64,000 bases of DNA from Pseudomonadota bacterium (GTDB lineage Bacteria; Pseudomonadota; Alphaproteobacteria; Sphingomonadales; Sphingomonadaceae), in NCBI GenBank assembly GCA_029550345.1, contig JAKPHK010000015.1, forward strand, positions 1 to 64,000, in the 5' to 3' direction. Positions 19,952-29,481 of this stretch are shown here, piece after piece. A program made the position numbers and the translations under genes. Below the pieces are notes generated by a model that saw nothing but the letters and a program-made list of their open reading frames with translations, did no database searches and was not told the origin of the DNA. Position 1 is the stretch's first letter. The number at the start of each line of letters is the position of its first letter.

Positions 19952-21325
19952 TCACTCCAGGCCCAGCGCCAGGCGCGCTTCGGCCACGCGGGCCCTTACC
20001 TGATCCGGCGCAGTTCCGCCATAGCTGGCGCGCGCCGCGACCGAGGCCTCCGCCGACAGCGCATCATAGACCCGCTCGTCGATCCGTTCATCGATCGCGC
20101 GCAGTTCAGAAAGCGGAAGACGATCAATCGCCAGCCCCTTGCTTTCAGCCAGTTTTACGGCCGCACCGGTGATGTGGTGGGCCTCGCGGAACGGAATGCC
20201 CGCCTGCCGCACCAGCCAGTCGGCAAGGTCGGTCGCGGTGGCATAGCCCAGCTCTGCCGCGGCGCGCATCCGGTCGGTGCGGAAGGTCGCCCCCGCGACC
20301 ATCCCGGTCATCGCGGCCAGGCACAGGGTCAGCAATCCGGCAGCTTCGAACACTGGCGGTTTATCGTCCTGCATATCCTTCGAATAGGCCAGCGGCAGGC
20401 CTTTCATGGTGATCATCAGGCTGGTCAGGCTGCCCACGATCCGCCCGGCATGGCCGCGCACCAGCTCTGCCGCATCGGGGTTCTTCTTCTGCGGCATGAT
20501 CGAACTGCCGGTCGAAAGGCTGTCCGGCAGAGTGACAAAGCCGAACGGCTGGCTGGCCCAGATGATGAACTCTTCCGCCAGCCGTGAAAGGTGCAGCGCG
20601 GTCTGCGCCGCCGCCATCAGGTAATCGAGCGCGAAATCGCGATCCGATACCGAATCGAGGCTGTTGCGGGTCGGTTCGGCAAAACCCAGCGCACGGGCCG
20701 TGGCCTGCCGGTCAATCGGAAAGCCGGTTCCGGCCAGCGCGGCTGCACCCAGCGGCGATTGATCGGCCCGCGCCCGGGCATCGGCAAAGCGTGAACGATC
20801 GCGCGCCGTCATCTCGTAATAGGCCATCAGGTGATGCCCCAGCGTGACCGGCTGCGCGGTCTGCAAATGGGTGAAGCCGGGCATGATGCTGGCGGCGTGT
20901 TCCCCGGCGCGGGTCACCAGCGCGATTTGCAGCGCCTTCAGCCCGGCATCGGCCTGATCCATTGCGTCGCGGACCCACAGCCGAAAGTCGGTCGCCACCT
21001 GATCATTGCGGCTGCGCGCGGTGTGCAGCCGCCCCGCCGCCGGTCCGATCAGCTCGGCCAGGCGGCTTTCGGTGGTCATGTGGATGTCTTCAAGGTCCCA
21101 GTCTTCGGGCACGCCTTGCTGTTCGTATTCGGCGGCAACCTGATCGAGCCCACCGGAAATAAGCGCGGAATCCTCCGCCGAGACGATACCCTGCGCGCCA
21201 AGCATCGCGACATGCGCCTTGCTGGCGGCGATGTCCTGCCGCCACAGCGCCTTGTCGAACGGGATCGAGGCATTTATCTCACGCATGATCGCGGCGGGCC
21301 CTTCGGCGAACCGCCCGCCCCACAT
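19952..21325 (-). CDS. argH: Argininosuccinate lyase
   Basis: [32 protein letters not shown] ... [24 protein letters not shown]. Confidence 0.98.
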   Translation of the reverse strand: MWGGRFAEGPAAIMREINASIPFDKALWRQDIAASKAHVAMLGAQGIVSAEDSALISGGLDQVAAEYEQQGVPEDWDLEDIHMTTESRLAELIGPAAGRLHTARSRNDQVATDFRLWVRDAMDQADAGLKALQIALVTRAGEHAASIMPGFTHLQTAQPVTLGHHLMAYYEMTARDRSRFADARARADQSPLGAAALAGTGFPIDRQATARALGFAEPTRNSLDSVSDRDFALDYLMAAAQTALHLSRLAEEFIIWASQPFGFVTLPDSLSTGSSIMPQKKNPDAAELVRGHAGRIVGSLTSLMITMKGLPLAYSKDMQDDKPPVFEAAGLLTLCLAAMTGMVAGATFRTDRMRAAAELGYATATDLADWLVRQAGIPFREAHHITGAAVKLAESKGLAIDRLPLSELRAIDERIDERVYDALSAEASVAARASYGGTAPDQVRARVAEARLALGLE

Positions 21326-21341
21326 CGAATTGGAGCCACCC

Positions 21342-21914
21342 GTGCTGTCTTCCCGCTTGCTCAACGCCGTAATCCTTGGCTTTGCCGTGCTTGCCTCAGG
21401 GTGCGATAGGCAAAGCGGGGAAGCCGCGCAACCGCAAGCATCAACGAACGCGGCCAGCACCCCTGCCCCGGCCGGAACGATTGACCGTTCGCATAAGGGC
21501 AGTGAGATGCCGGACTTCACCCTGACCGATCCGGCGGGCAAGGAACTGCACCTCAAATCGCTGAAAGGTCAGCCGGTGCTGGTCAACCTCTGGGCCACCT
21601 GGTGCGCGCCCTGCGTTGCCGAACTGCCCGCGCTCGACAAATTGGCCGAGAGCCAGGCGGGCAAGCTCAAGGTGCTGACGGTCAATCAGGATTCGGGCGC
21701 ACCGGAAAAGGCCGGAGCCTTCCTCAAACAGCGCGGCGTAACCCGGCTGGAGCCGTGGCTCGACCCCAAGGGGGATCTGGCCTTTCACTACGAAGCGCCG
21801 AGCCTGCCGATGACCGTGCTGTACGATGCGGCCGGCCGCGAGGTGTGGCGGATCGCCGGCCCGCGCGAATGGGGCGATGCCGAGACGGCAAAGCTGATCG
21901 CCGAGGCGCAGTGA
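21342..21914 (+). CDS. TlpA/ResA-type thioredoxin-like lipoprotein
   Basis: LASGC lipobox; [31 protein letters not shown] start in frame at 21342. Confidence 0.88.
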   Translation: MLSSRLLNAVILGFAVLASGCDRQSGEAAQPQASTNAASTPAPAGTIDRSHKGSEMPDFTLTDPAGKELHLKSLKGQPVLVNLWATWCAPCVAELPALDKLAESQAGKLKVLTVNQDSGAPEKAGAFLKQRGVTRLEPWLDPKGDLAFHYEAPSLPMTVLYDAAGREVWRIAGPREWGDAETAKLIAEAQ

Positions 21915-21980
21915 TTTGAAACGGCGCTGGCCGAAACCGGGATTTGAACGCCATAGCGTGCCCCTTCGCTATCGCTCGGG

Positions 21981-22026
21981 AGTTTTCGGGAAGACGTCCC
22001 CCGGACGTCTTCTGATTCCGAAAACT
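21981..22026 (-). other. Long bulged stem-loop immediately 3' of tRNA-Val
   Basis: AGTTTTCGG/CCGAAAACT (9 bp) and GAAGACGTCC/GGACGTCTTC (10 bp), TGATT bulge, 3-nt loop; outermost base is the last base of the tRNA CCA. Confidence 0.75.
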
Positions 22027-22101
22027 GGTGGGCGCTAACGGGCTCGAACCGCTGACCCTCTCGGTGTAAACGAGATGCTCTACCAACTGAGCTAAGCGCC
22101 C
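22026..22101 (-). tRNA. tRNA-Val (anticodon UAC), CCA encoded
   Basis: Minus strand GGGCGCTTAGCTCAGTTGGTAGAGCATCTCGTTTACACCGAGAGGGTCAGCGGTTCGAACCCGTTAGCGCCCACCA folds as a cloverleaf. Confidence 0.95.
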
Positions 22102-22239
22102 CTCGTAAAGGGAGCGCGCCCCATGCCCCGATTGGGATCGCTGGTCAAGCACCCGAACCGATAGCGGTGCGCGGTTGACGATTGTTGCGGCGGCCGGTTG
22201 GCTAACCAGCCAAGTGTGAAACGCCAGCACGGGACATAG

Positions 22240-22416
22240 GGTTCACGCAGAGGCCGCAGAGAAGAAAGAGAGGCGCAGAGATGCTGCGCGAAGCCGCAGG
22301 CTTCTTCTACCATCCCGGCGGTGCGGCAATCCGCGCCGCCGGAGAGTGAAGGCGGCTTCGCCGCAGGCGCTACGCCTCTGCGTCTCTCTTTCTTCTCTGC
22401 GGCCCCTGCGTGAACC
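22240..22416. repeat. Intergenic inverted repeat with ~42-nt arms
   Basis: GGGTTCACGCAGAGGCCGCAGAGAAGAAAGAGAGGCGCAGAG at 22240 mirrored by CTCTGCGTCTCTCTTTCTTCTCTGCGGCCCCTGCGTGAACCC near 22376-22416 (2 mismatches by eye). Confidence 0.85.
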
Positions 22417-22455
22417 CCATCACACTACGCCAACCCGGCAAAGCGACGCCCGCGA

Positions 22456-23460
22456 TCACACCAGCCGCGCGGCCTGGCTGCCGATTTCAGCAAAATAGCG
22501 GGCCATGGCATCCGCCGCCTTGTCGGTCAGGGTGATGAAGGCGCGGCGGCGATCGGCATCGTCCTCCACCCGTTCGAGCAGCCCGGCCTCGATCATCTGA
22601 CCGATCCAGCGCAGTGCGGTGGTGGGCGGCACGCCCGATGCGATACACAGGCTGGTCACCGAAACGCGGGTGTGCTCAGCCCGCGCCGCGGTGAGGTCCA
22701 GCAGCATATCCCAGGCCGGATCGGCGAACAGATCGCCATCGAAGAACCGCGCGCGCAGCTGCCGCTGGCGAATGATCCGCCGGACCAGCCGCGGATCGGG
22801 CAGTGCCGGACGGGTCGCGCGGACCAGCCAGTCTCCCTGATCGCCATCGGGTGCACCGGCAAAGGCCGGACGCGGACTTTCGAACCGGAAGGCGCTGCCC
22901 TCCGTCCCTCCCCCGCTGGCGTCGCTCGGCGGCGAAAGCCGTTCGAGCCGCGCGGCGATCTGGCTGACCTGTTCGGTCAGGCGCAGCAAGGCCAGCCGGT
23001 CCTCATCGGAGAGTTCCCGCACCCGCAGGTTCGGCACCCGCGCCAGCACCCGGCCCAGCGCCAACACCCGCTCTGCCCGCGACGGACCGACCAGGATCTG
23101 CGCGCCGGACTGATCGAGGCAGCCAAACACGTCGTCGAGCGCTGCGACGGTGGTGGAAACCACCAGCTGCGCCCCGGCATGGGCGACCCGCATATCGAGC
23201 CGCGCCAGCGCGGCCAGCGATGCCCCGTCCACCTCCGGACAATCGAGCAGCACCACTTCACCCAGTGGACGCGCCTCTCCTTCCAGCAAGGCCCCGATCC
23301 CTGCAACCTCACCAAGGCGGAACCCCGCCGCCTCCGCATCCTCACGCATCAGCGCGCGGAGGTGCGGGCGATCGGCATAGACCGCCACGACCAGCGGCAA
23401 TTGTGCAGTACCAATGGAATAATCGAGCTCAGCCAAGACCATGATTCCCCCATGTAACAT
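22456..23460 (-). CDS. MarR/winged-helix family transcriptional regulator with N-terminal receiver-like region
   Basis: C-terminal HTRVSVTSLCIASGVPPTTALRWIGQMIEAGLLERVEDDADRRRAFITLTDKAADAMARYFAEI; start could be the internal M at MVLAELDYSIG. Confidence 0.75.
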   Translation of the reverse strand: MLHGGIMVLAELDYSIGTAQLPLVVAVYADRPHLRALMREDAEAAGFRLGEVAGIGALLEGEARPLGEVVLLDCPEVDGASLAALARLDMRVAHAGAQLVVSTTVAALDDVFGCLDQSGAQILVGPSRAERVLALGRVLARVPNLRVRELSDEDRLALLRLTEQVSQIAARLERLSPPSDASGGGTEGSAFRFESPRPAFAGAPDGDQGDWLVRATRPALPDPRLVRRIIRQRQLRARFFDGDLFADPAWDMLLDLTAARAEHTRVSVTSLCIASGVPPTTALRWIGQMIEAGLLERVEDDADRRRAFITLTDKAADAMARYFAEIGSQAARLV

Positions 23461-23771
23461 TGGAACAAATACGGAACACAGTACGCTCTGTCAAGCCGGA
23501 TTGGCATACCACCGGCCTTTATCTTTCAGACGCTGGTCATTGCGCCTGTCTTTCCAGTCTGCGAACTTGGGTTATGGCGGGCGTGGCAACGCCAGATTGA
23601 TAGCAGCTCAAGTAACGCCCCCGCAAACTTGAACCCTCCGGAGCTATGGCTAATCCGCCTCATTCGCCACACCAGCTTGGACGGCGATGCGATGGCGGTC
23701 CACGCGTTCCAGTCGATTAGGCAATTTACCTAGGCAGTGCGGAAATCGGCAAACGCCCAAAATATCCCATA

Positions 23772-24281
23772 GTGCAATTTTGTAATTTTCTGCCTACAAA
23801 TATATCCATTATGGGGGCATTCTCGCAAGATATCAATATTATTCAACAAGTTTATGCACTTAGCTTGCGGCAGCGGCAGTGCATGACGCTGGTGGCGAAG
23901 GGGTTCACGTCGAAGGAGATTGCCAAAGATTTGGCCCTGTCTCCGTCAACCGTTGATAACCACATTCGCGCCGTCGTTGACAGGTTGGGCGCTGCAAATC
24001 GGATTGAGGCCGCTCGATTGATTCAGCTTGTCGAAAGCGGTGCGTATGCGGCAGTGAATCGGCCGGAAATCTCGGCAAATTCGAGTGCGATCGAAACTGC
24101 ACGGAACTCGTCACATCAGCCGTCACAGTCGGGGATTCTTCCCCCGCTCGGCGGTCAGTCAAACCGATTGTCTGCAGGGGCTCGAATCTTCGAGGTATTG
24201 AAGATCGCATTGCTTGGGACGATGATTTTCGCCGCGATCACCGCAACCATTGCGGGTATAGTTAGCCTGTTCCAGCGTTAG
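23772..24281 (+). CDS. LuxR-type HTH regulator with C-terminal transmembrane helix
   Basis: LSLRQRQCMTLVAKGFTSKEIAKDLALSPSTVDNHIRAVVDRLGAANRIEAARL (GerE/LuxR HTH) and C-terminal VLKIALLGTMIFAAITATIAGIVSLFQR; start may be 23811. Confidence 0.82.
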   Translation: MQFCNFLPTNISIMGAFSQDINIIQQVYALSLRQRQCMTLVAKGFTSKEIAKDLALSPSTVDNHIRAVVDRLGAANRIEAARLIQLVESGAYAAVNRPEISANSSAIETARNSSHQPSQSGILPPLGGQSNRLSAGARIFEVLKIALLGTMIFAAITATIAGIVSLFQR

Positions 24282-24335
24282 CCGGTGCGTCAAGAAAGGG
24301 TCACCGCCAGCCCGAGGCGGTGCTTCTTAGGAGTT

Positions 24336-24683
24336 ATGTCCATGCACAATATCAAGCAGCGAGTTGGTGAAGTTGTTGCTGCCGATACTCAAGCCTCTGT
24401 TGCCGCGCTCGATTCTGCGGTGCTGATGCAGACCCGGCTTTGCGCAAGCACAATCGAAGCATCGTCCGATTCAAAGATGCCGATCGCCGCCACGCAGGAT
24501 CTGCTGGAATCGCTGTCGGCCGGGCTCAACGGCCTTGTCCAGAGCCGCGCCGAGCTGGTCAAGGCGGTGCGCCACATCAACCTGATTCAGGCAAAAAGCA
24601 CTCTGCGAACCGTGGGCTTTGGTTGCCCGAATGGATTGCAGCCTATCGGGTACAAGGACGATGTTGCGACCGTCAACGCGTGA
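24336..24683 (+). CDS. Unknown 115-aa helical protein in the LuxR-TM cassette
   Basis: MSMHNIKQRVGEVVAADTQASVAALDSAVLMQTRL...; AGGAG just before the ATG. Confidence 0.68.
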   Translation: MSMHNIKQRVGEVVAADTQASVAALDSAVLMQTRLCASTIEASSDSKMPIAATQDLLESLSAGLNGLVQSRAELVKAVRHINLIQAKSTLRTVGFGCPNGLQPIGYKDDVATVNA

Positions 24684-24713
24684 TACCATGATGCTGCTGG
24701 CAGGGACCGCTAA

Positions 24714-25142
24714 ATGATCGTCGTGATCTCCTATTGGCTGTTCCTGCTTTCAGCCTGCTTGACCATGATGATTTTTGGTCAGACCCTGGAACGTTGGTTT
24801 GCAGCCACGATAGTGGCAGCCACGGTGTTGAGCTTTGTGCTAAACAACTGGCTGGGCATGATCACAGCCTCCCCCTTCATCGTCGCAATTGATGTGGTGA
24901 TTTGGGGCATTGCGATTACCCTGGCGCTTGCAGCAGACCGCTATTGGCCAATCTGGTTTGCAGGATTCCACTTGAATACCATAGCAACCGAAGTCGGATC
25001 TATAGTACTACCAGGGACTATCCCAGCGCTTTACGCAAACCTGGCTGGCGCTTGGGCGTTGCCTGCACTTGGCTTCGCCGCTGCAGGAGTCGCACGTGAC
25101 TTCAAGGCCAGACAATCTGGCTATTATTCCGCGACAAACTGA
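24714..25142 (+). CDS. Unknown 142-aa polytopic membrane protein in the LuxR-TM cassette
   Basis: MIVVISYWLFLLSACLTMMIFGQTLERWFAATIVAATVLSFVLNNWLG...; about four hydrophobic segments. Confidence 0.7.
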   Translation: MIVVISYWLFLLSACLTMMIFGQTLERWFAATIVAATVLSFVLNNWLGMITASPFIVAIDVVIWGIAITLALAADRYWPIWFAGFHLNTIATEVGSIVLPGTIPALYANLAGAWALPALGFAAAGVARDFKARQSGYYSATN

Positions 25143-25279
25143 TGGATCGGACATCGGGTTCACCCCGCATTTCCGGACAAGGATGAGCTGGAAAACATGG
25201 CCTCCTCGCACTCGCACAAGCACTTGGTGACACCAAGATTGTTTGCAAGGCGCGTTTTCCAAGCCAGCGGCCAGGCCAA

Positions 25280-25786
25280 CTAAGGCCGGATTTCGATCGG
25301 GGTGCCATCGGCAACCGCTTCCCATAGCGCTTCGATCTCCGCATTCGAAACGGCGATGCAGCCATCGGTCCAGTCGCCCGGCACCCGGCCTGCGGGCAGA
25401 CTGTTAGGCTGGCCATGGATCATGATCATCCCCCCGGCGCTCCGCCCCTGTCCCTCGGCAAAGGCGCGGTGACTGGCATGGGGGTAATCGATGTGCAGCG
25501 AGAGGTGATAGGCGCTGTTGGGGTTGCCATAGTCGATGGTATAATGCCCCTCGGGCGTCTTCTCATCGCCTTCGAACTGCTTCGCACCGACCGGCGCATC
25601 GCCCAGCTGGATGCCCGGAATCACCGTGACCGAGCCATCCACACCGTAAAGCGTCATCCGCCGCGCGGCCTTTTCAACCAGGATGTGATCGACTGCGGGA
25701 TAGGCCAGCGGCGGCGCAGGGGTGGCTGCGCCTGTCAGGAGCAAGAGGGCCAGAGCCAGAAGACGTGCGCCGCCCAACCTCATCAA
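25280..25786 (-). CDS. L,D-transpeptidase (YkuD) family protein
   Basis: Signal peptide; [27 protein letters not shown] ... [11 protein letters not shown] ... [17 protein letters not shown] (HxG...SxGCIxV-type motif). Confidence 0.9.
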   Translation of the reverse strand: MMRLGGARLLALALLLLTGAATPAPPLAYPAVDHILVEKAARRMTLYGVDGSVTVIPGIQLGDAPVGAKQFEGDEKTPEGHYTIDYGNPNSAYHLSLHIDYPHASHRAFAEGQGRSAGGMIMIHGQPNSLPAGRVPGDWTDGCIAVSNAEIEALWEAVADGTPIEIRP

Positions 25787-27075
25787 TCCACAAACGGATC
25801 GCGGACCAGGATCGTATCCTCACGCTCGGGGCTGGTGCTGACCAGCGCGACCGGGGTTTCGATCAGTTCCTGCACGCGCTGGATGTATTTGATTGCCTGG
25901 GCGGGGAGATCGGCCCAGCTGCGCGCACCGGCGGTGGTCTGTCCCTTCCAGCCTTCCATCTCTTCATAGATCGGCTCTACCGCGGCCTGATCGGCGGCGT
26001 GGGCCGGGAAATAGTCCATCTCGGCCCCGCGCAGGCGGTAGCCGGTGCAGATCTTCACCGTCTCGAAATCGTCGAGCACGTCGAGCTTGGTCAATGCAAT
26101 CCCGGTCACCCCGCTGATTGCGCAGCTTTGCCGGGTCAGGACGGCATCGAACCAGCCGCATCGCCGCTTGCGCCCCGTCACGGTGCCGAATTCGTGGCCA
26201 CGTTCGCCCAGGCGTTGGCCGGTCTCGTCCTCAAGTTCGGTCGGGAACGGGCCTGAACCGACCCGGGTGGTATAGGCCTTGACGATCCCCAGCACGAAGC
26301 CGGCCTGGCTGGGGCCCAGCCCCGATCCGCTGGCCGCGGTGCCGCTGACGGTGTTGGAGCTGGTGACGAAGGGGTAGGTCCCGTGATCGACATCGAGCAG
26401 CACGCCCTGCGCGCCTTCGAACAGAATCCGGCTCCCGGCCTTGCGCGCATCGTTCAGGGTGCGCCACACCGGCTTGGCGAAGGGCAGGACGGAGGCGGCA
26501 ATGTCCCACAGGTCCTTCAGCAAGCGCTCGCGGTCAATCGGCGGCTGGCCGAACCCGGCGCGCAGAGCATCGTGGTGAGCGCAGATCCGGTCAAGCTGGG
26601 GGCCAAGGTCATCAAGGTGGGCCAGATCGCAGACCCGGATCGAGCGGCGGCCGACCTTGTCCTCATAGGCCGGGCCGATCCCGCGCCGGGTCGTGCCGAT
26701 CTTGCCCGCGCCGCTGGCATCTTCACGCAGGGCATCAAGATCGCGGTGGAACGGCAGGATCAGCGGGGCATTTTCGGCGACCTGGAGGTTCTGCGGGTTG
26801 ATATCGACCCCCTGCCCCTTGAGCTTCGCCACTTCATCACGGAAATGCCACGGATCGAGCACCACGCCATTACCGATCAGGCTGAGTGTGCCGGTGACGA
26901 TCCCACTGGGCAGCAGGCTGAGCTTATAGACGTTTTCGCCCACCACCAGCGTGTGCCCGGCATTGTGTCCGCCCTGGAACCGGACCACGGCATCGGCGCG
27001 GCTGGCCAGCCAGTCAACGATCTTGCCTTTGCCTTCATCGCCCCACTGGGCGCCGATCACGGTAACGTTTGCCAT
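25783..27075 (-). CDS. purA: Adenylosuccinate synthetase
   Basis: [45 protein letters not shown] ... [14 protein letters not shown]. Confidence 0.98.
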   Translation of the reverse strand: MANVTVIGAQWGDEGKGKIVDWLASRADAVVRFQGGHNAGHTLVVGENVYKLSLLPSGIVTGTLSLIGNGVVLDPWHFRDEVAKLKGQGVDINPQNLQVAENAPLILPFHRDLDALREDASGAGKIGTTRRGIGPAYEDKVGRRSIRVCDLAHLDDLGPQLDRICAHHDALRAGFGQPPIDRERLLKDLWDIAASVLPFAKPVWRTLNDARKAGSRILFEGAQGVLLDVDHGTYPFVTSSNTVSGTAASGSGLGPSQAGFVLGIVKAYTTRVGSGPFPTELEDETGQRLGERGHEFGTVTGRKRRCGWFDAVLTRQSCAISGVTGIALTKLDVLDDFETVKICTGYRLRGAEMDYFPAHAADQAAVEPIYEEMEGWKGQTTAGARSWADLPAQAIKYIQRVQELIETPVALVSTSPEREDTILVRDPFVD

Positions 27076-27291
27076 GGATAGAGTCCTACCCCTGCCGGGG
27101 TGATCCGCAAGCGCCCTTCGACAGGACTCGGCGCAAGGGACGGGCCGTGGGGCCGATCTGGCCCGATGTGCGGGAGCGCCCCTAGGGGCAGCAATGGGGC
27201 CGAGTCAAGGCAGCCATGCGACAATGCGCGACAATTTGCGGCTGGAGCCGCAAGATTCCCGCAATAATCTCTCGGGCATAGGGAGTGCATC

Positions 27292-28209
27292 ATGAAGAAA
27301 GCCATCACCTTTTCGATCCTGACCGCGGCCTTGCTGGCCGGAACCATTGCCCAGGCCCGCCCCGGAGATCGCTGGCGCGACCGGATGGCCCAGCGCCAGG
27401 CAGACTCCGGCGCCCCCAAGGCCGAAGGCAAGCAGACCATGTCCTATGGGCCGGACCGGCTTCAGGCGCTGGATTTCTATCCGGCGGCCAGCGGCAACAA
27501 GCGCGCGCCGCTGGTGGTGTTCGTCCACGGCGGCGGGTGGAAGCGCGGTAGCAAGAACACCGCCGACGGCGGCTGGAAAGCCCCGCACTATACCCAGGCA
27601 GGCTATGCCTATGCCTCGATCAACTACCGCCTGGTGCCCGAAGCCACGGTTGAGGACGAAGCAAGCGACGTCGCCCATGCGGTACGCTACCTGATCGACA
27701 ATGCCGCGCGGCTGGGTTTTGACCCGAACCGGATCGTGATCATGGGCCACAGCGCCGGCGCGCATCTGGTTTCGCTGGTCGGCACCGATGAGCAGTACCT
27801 TAAAGGCGCGGGCCTCTCCTTCGCCAATATCGACGGCGTGCTGCCGATCGACGGGGCCGCCTATGACGTGCCCCGCCAGATCGCCGATGGCAATGCCTTC
27901 ATGCACGATACCTACTTGCAGGCTTTCGGCACCGATCCGGTCCGTCAGAAGGCGCTTTCACCCACCCTCCAGGCCGCCGCACCCAATGCCCCGGCCTTCC
28001 TGATCATCCACGTTCAGCGCAAGGACGGGGTTGCCCAGTCAAAGGCCTTGCAGGAGGCCTTGCGCAAGGGCCGGACACCTGCCGAACGGCAGGAATTTCC
28101 CGGACAAGGCCTGCAAGGCCACGCCGAAATCAACCGTAGTCTGGGCGATCCCAGCTATGCCGCCACCCCCGTGGTCGATGCCTGGCTGAAGAAGGTGTTC
28201 GGAGGCTAA
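27292..28209 (+). CDS. Secreted alpha/beta hydrolase (esterase, HGGG type)
   Basis: Signal peptide; LVVFVHGGGWKRGSKNT ... IVIMGHSAGAHLVSLVGTD. Confidence 0.88.
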   Translation: MKKAITFSILTAALLAGTIAQARPGDRWRDRMAQRQADSGAPKAEGKQTMSYGPDRLQALDFYPAASGNKRAPLVVFVHGGGWKRGSKNTADGGWKAPHYTQAGYAYASINYRLVPEATVEDEASDVAHAVRYLIDNAARLGFDPNRIVIMGHSAGAHLVSLVGTDEQYLKGAGLSFANIDGVLPIDGAAYDVPRQIADGNAFMHDTYLQAFGTDPVRQKALSPTLQAAAPNAPAFLIIHVQRKDGVAQSKALQEALRKGRTPAERQEFPGQGLQGHAEINRSLGDPSYAATPVVDAWLKKVFGG

Positions 28210-29318
28210 AGCCGAACCGCCTCACCGGCTTCAAGCCGGTGGGTGCAGCCCAGCGCCGACGCATCGTCAGCGTCGGACAGCGCGGCCAGGGTCCGCCAGC
28301 CAATCGCACGCAGCCGCTCGGCCTGGGCCGGATCATGGCCCAGCGGTAGAAACAGCGTGTCGCGCCGTGCCTCGGTTTCGGCCAGGCCGTCAATCAGGGC
28401 ATCGGGGAACAGCGAAAAGCCGATCGCCGGTTCATCGAGCCCGAGAATGCGATAGGAACCACCCCGCCCCAGCGTGCCCGGCACCTTGTCGGCATAGATC
28501 GTGAAGCCGAACCACGACTGGTATTCGAAGCCGTGGCGTTCGCTGGGATCCAGCGTCAGCCGCGCCTTTCCGCCAACCCGCGCGGCGACTTCGCGCAGGC
28601 CCGCGATCCGTGAAGACAGCGCCCCGCCCGCGTCGATCGCGGCGAGCCGCTCGATCGCGGTTTCGAACGGGCCGATCGCGGTCAGCAGCGGCAGATAGGC
28701 CTCGCCCCCGGCATCGACCAGCCCGCCAGCATCCTTGGCGTCAAGTTCGCGCCGAACCGCCTCGATCCGTTCGGGGGCAAGCGGCAGAGCCTTGGCGGCC
28801 AAAGTATCGACCAGATCCGGCAGCGTGAAATCGACCGAAAGCCCGGTTACTCCGGCAGCACTCAGTGCCTCGATCGCGACCGCCACGATCTCTCCGGCGG
28901 CGGCGACGCTATCGCTGCCGATCAGTTCCGCGCCAAGCTGCAACCTCTCGCGCGTGGGATCGAGCCCGTCACCCTTGATCGTCACCACCTGCCCGGCATA
29001 GCACAGCCGCAGCGGGCGGGCCGCGCCGGACAGGCCGGTCGCCGCGATCCGCGCGACCTGCGGGGTAATATCGCCGCGCAGCGCCATCATCCGCAGGCTC
29101 AGCGGATCGGTAAAGCGGAACATCCGGCGGGGCTGGACCCCGGCCATCCGGCTGGCGAGCGACTTTTCAAATTCGATGCTCGGCGGCTGGACCCGGTTGT
29201 AGCCATTGGCGTCCAGCACATCGATCACCGCCCGGGTCACGCGCGCGGCGGCGGCGGCGGCGGCTGGGAGCCGGTCTTCAAGGCCTTCGGGCAGCAGATC
29301 GCGGTCGGTGTCCATCAT
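28206..29318 (-). CDS. hisZ: ATP phosphoribosyltransferase regulatory subunit
   Basis: HisS-like lacking tRNA-synthetase completeness: LLPEGLEDRLPAAAAAAARVTRAVIDVLDANGYNRVQPPSIEFE ... FRFTDPLSLRMMALRGDITPQVARIAAT. Confidence 0.88.
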   Translation of the reverse strand: MMDTDRDLLPEGLEDRLPAAAAAAARVTRAVIDVLDANGYNRVQPPSIEFEKSLASRMAGVQPRRMFRFTDPLSLRMMALRGDITPQVARIAATGLSGAARPLRLCYAGQVVTIKGDGLDPTRERLQLGAELIGSDSVAAAGEIVAVAIEALSAAGVTGLSVDFTLPDLVDTLAAKALPLAPERIEAVRRELDAKDAGGLVDAGGEAYLPLLTAIGPFETAIERLAAIDAGGALSSRIAGLREVAARVGGKARLTLDPSERHGFEYQSWFGFTIYADKVPGTLGRGGSYRILGLDEPAIGFSLFPDALIDGLAETEARRDTLFLPLGHDPAQAERLRAIGWRTLAALSDADDASALGCTHRLEAGEAVRL

Positions 29319-29348
29319 TCAAGCCCCGAAGGTGGCTTCCCCCTGTCC

Positions 29349-29448
29349 CCCCTCCCGCTGGCGGGAGGGGTCGGGGGAGGGCCTGTTATCCATACCTCGC
29401 GGACAATGCAACAGCCCCTCCCCTGGCCCCTCCCGTAAACGGGAGGGG
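29349..29448. repeat. Paired REP-like palindromes in inverted orientation
   Basis: CCCCTCCCGCTGGCGGGAGGGG (29349-29370) and CCCCTCCCGTAAACGGGAGGGG (29427-29448), with extended complementarity GGGGGAGGGCCTGTT / AACAGCCCCTCCCC. Confidence 0.85.
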
Positions 29449-29481
29449 AATTCAAAGAACTCCGGCTGCGCGGAGCGGGCC

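Noticed and set aside
21931-21960. tRNA-like T-arm fragment GTTCAAATCCCGGTTTCGGCCA on the minus strand downstream of tRNA-Val
   Set aside because: The T-stem does not pair correctly and no remaining cloverleaf is present; may be chance or a degraded fragment.
22092-22313. 73-aa ORF spanning tRNA flank and inverted repeat
   Set aside because: Overlaps the tRNA and repeat; no ribosome-binding site or homology signal.
27178-27189. Palindrome GCCCCTAGGGGC upstream of the esterase gene
   Set aside because: Short and isolated; no promoter or operator context.
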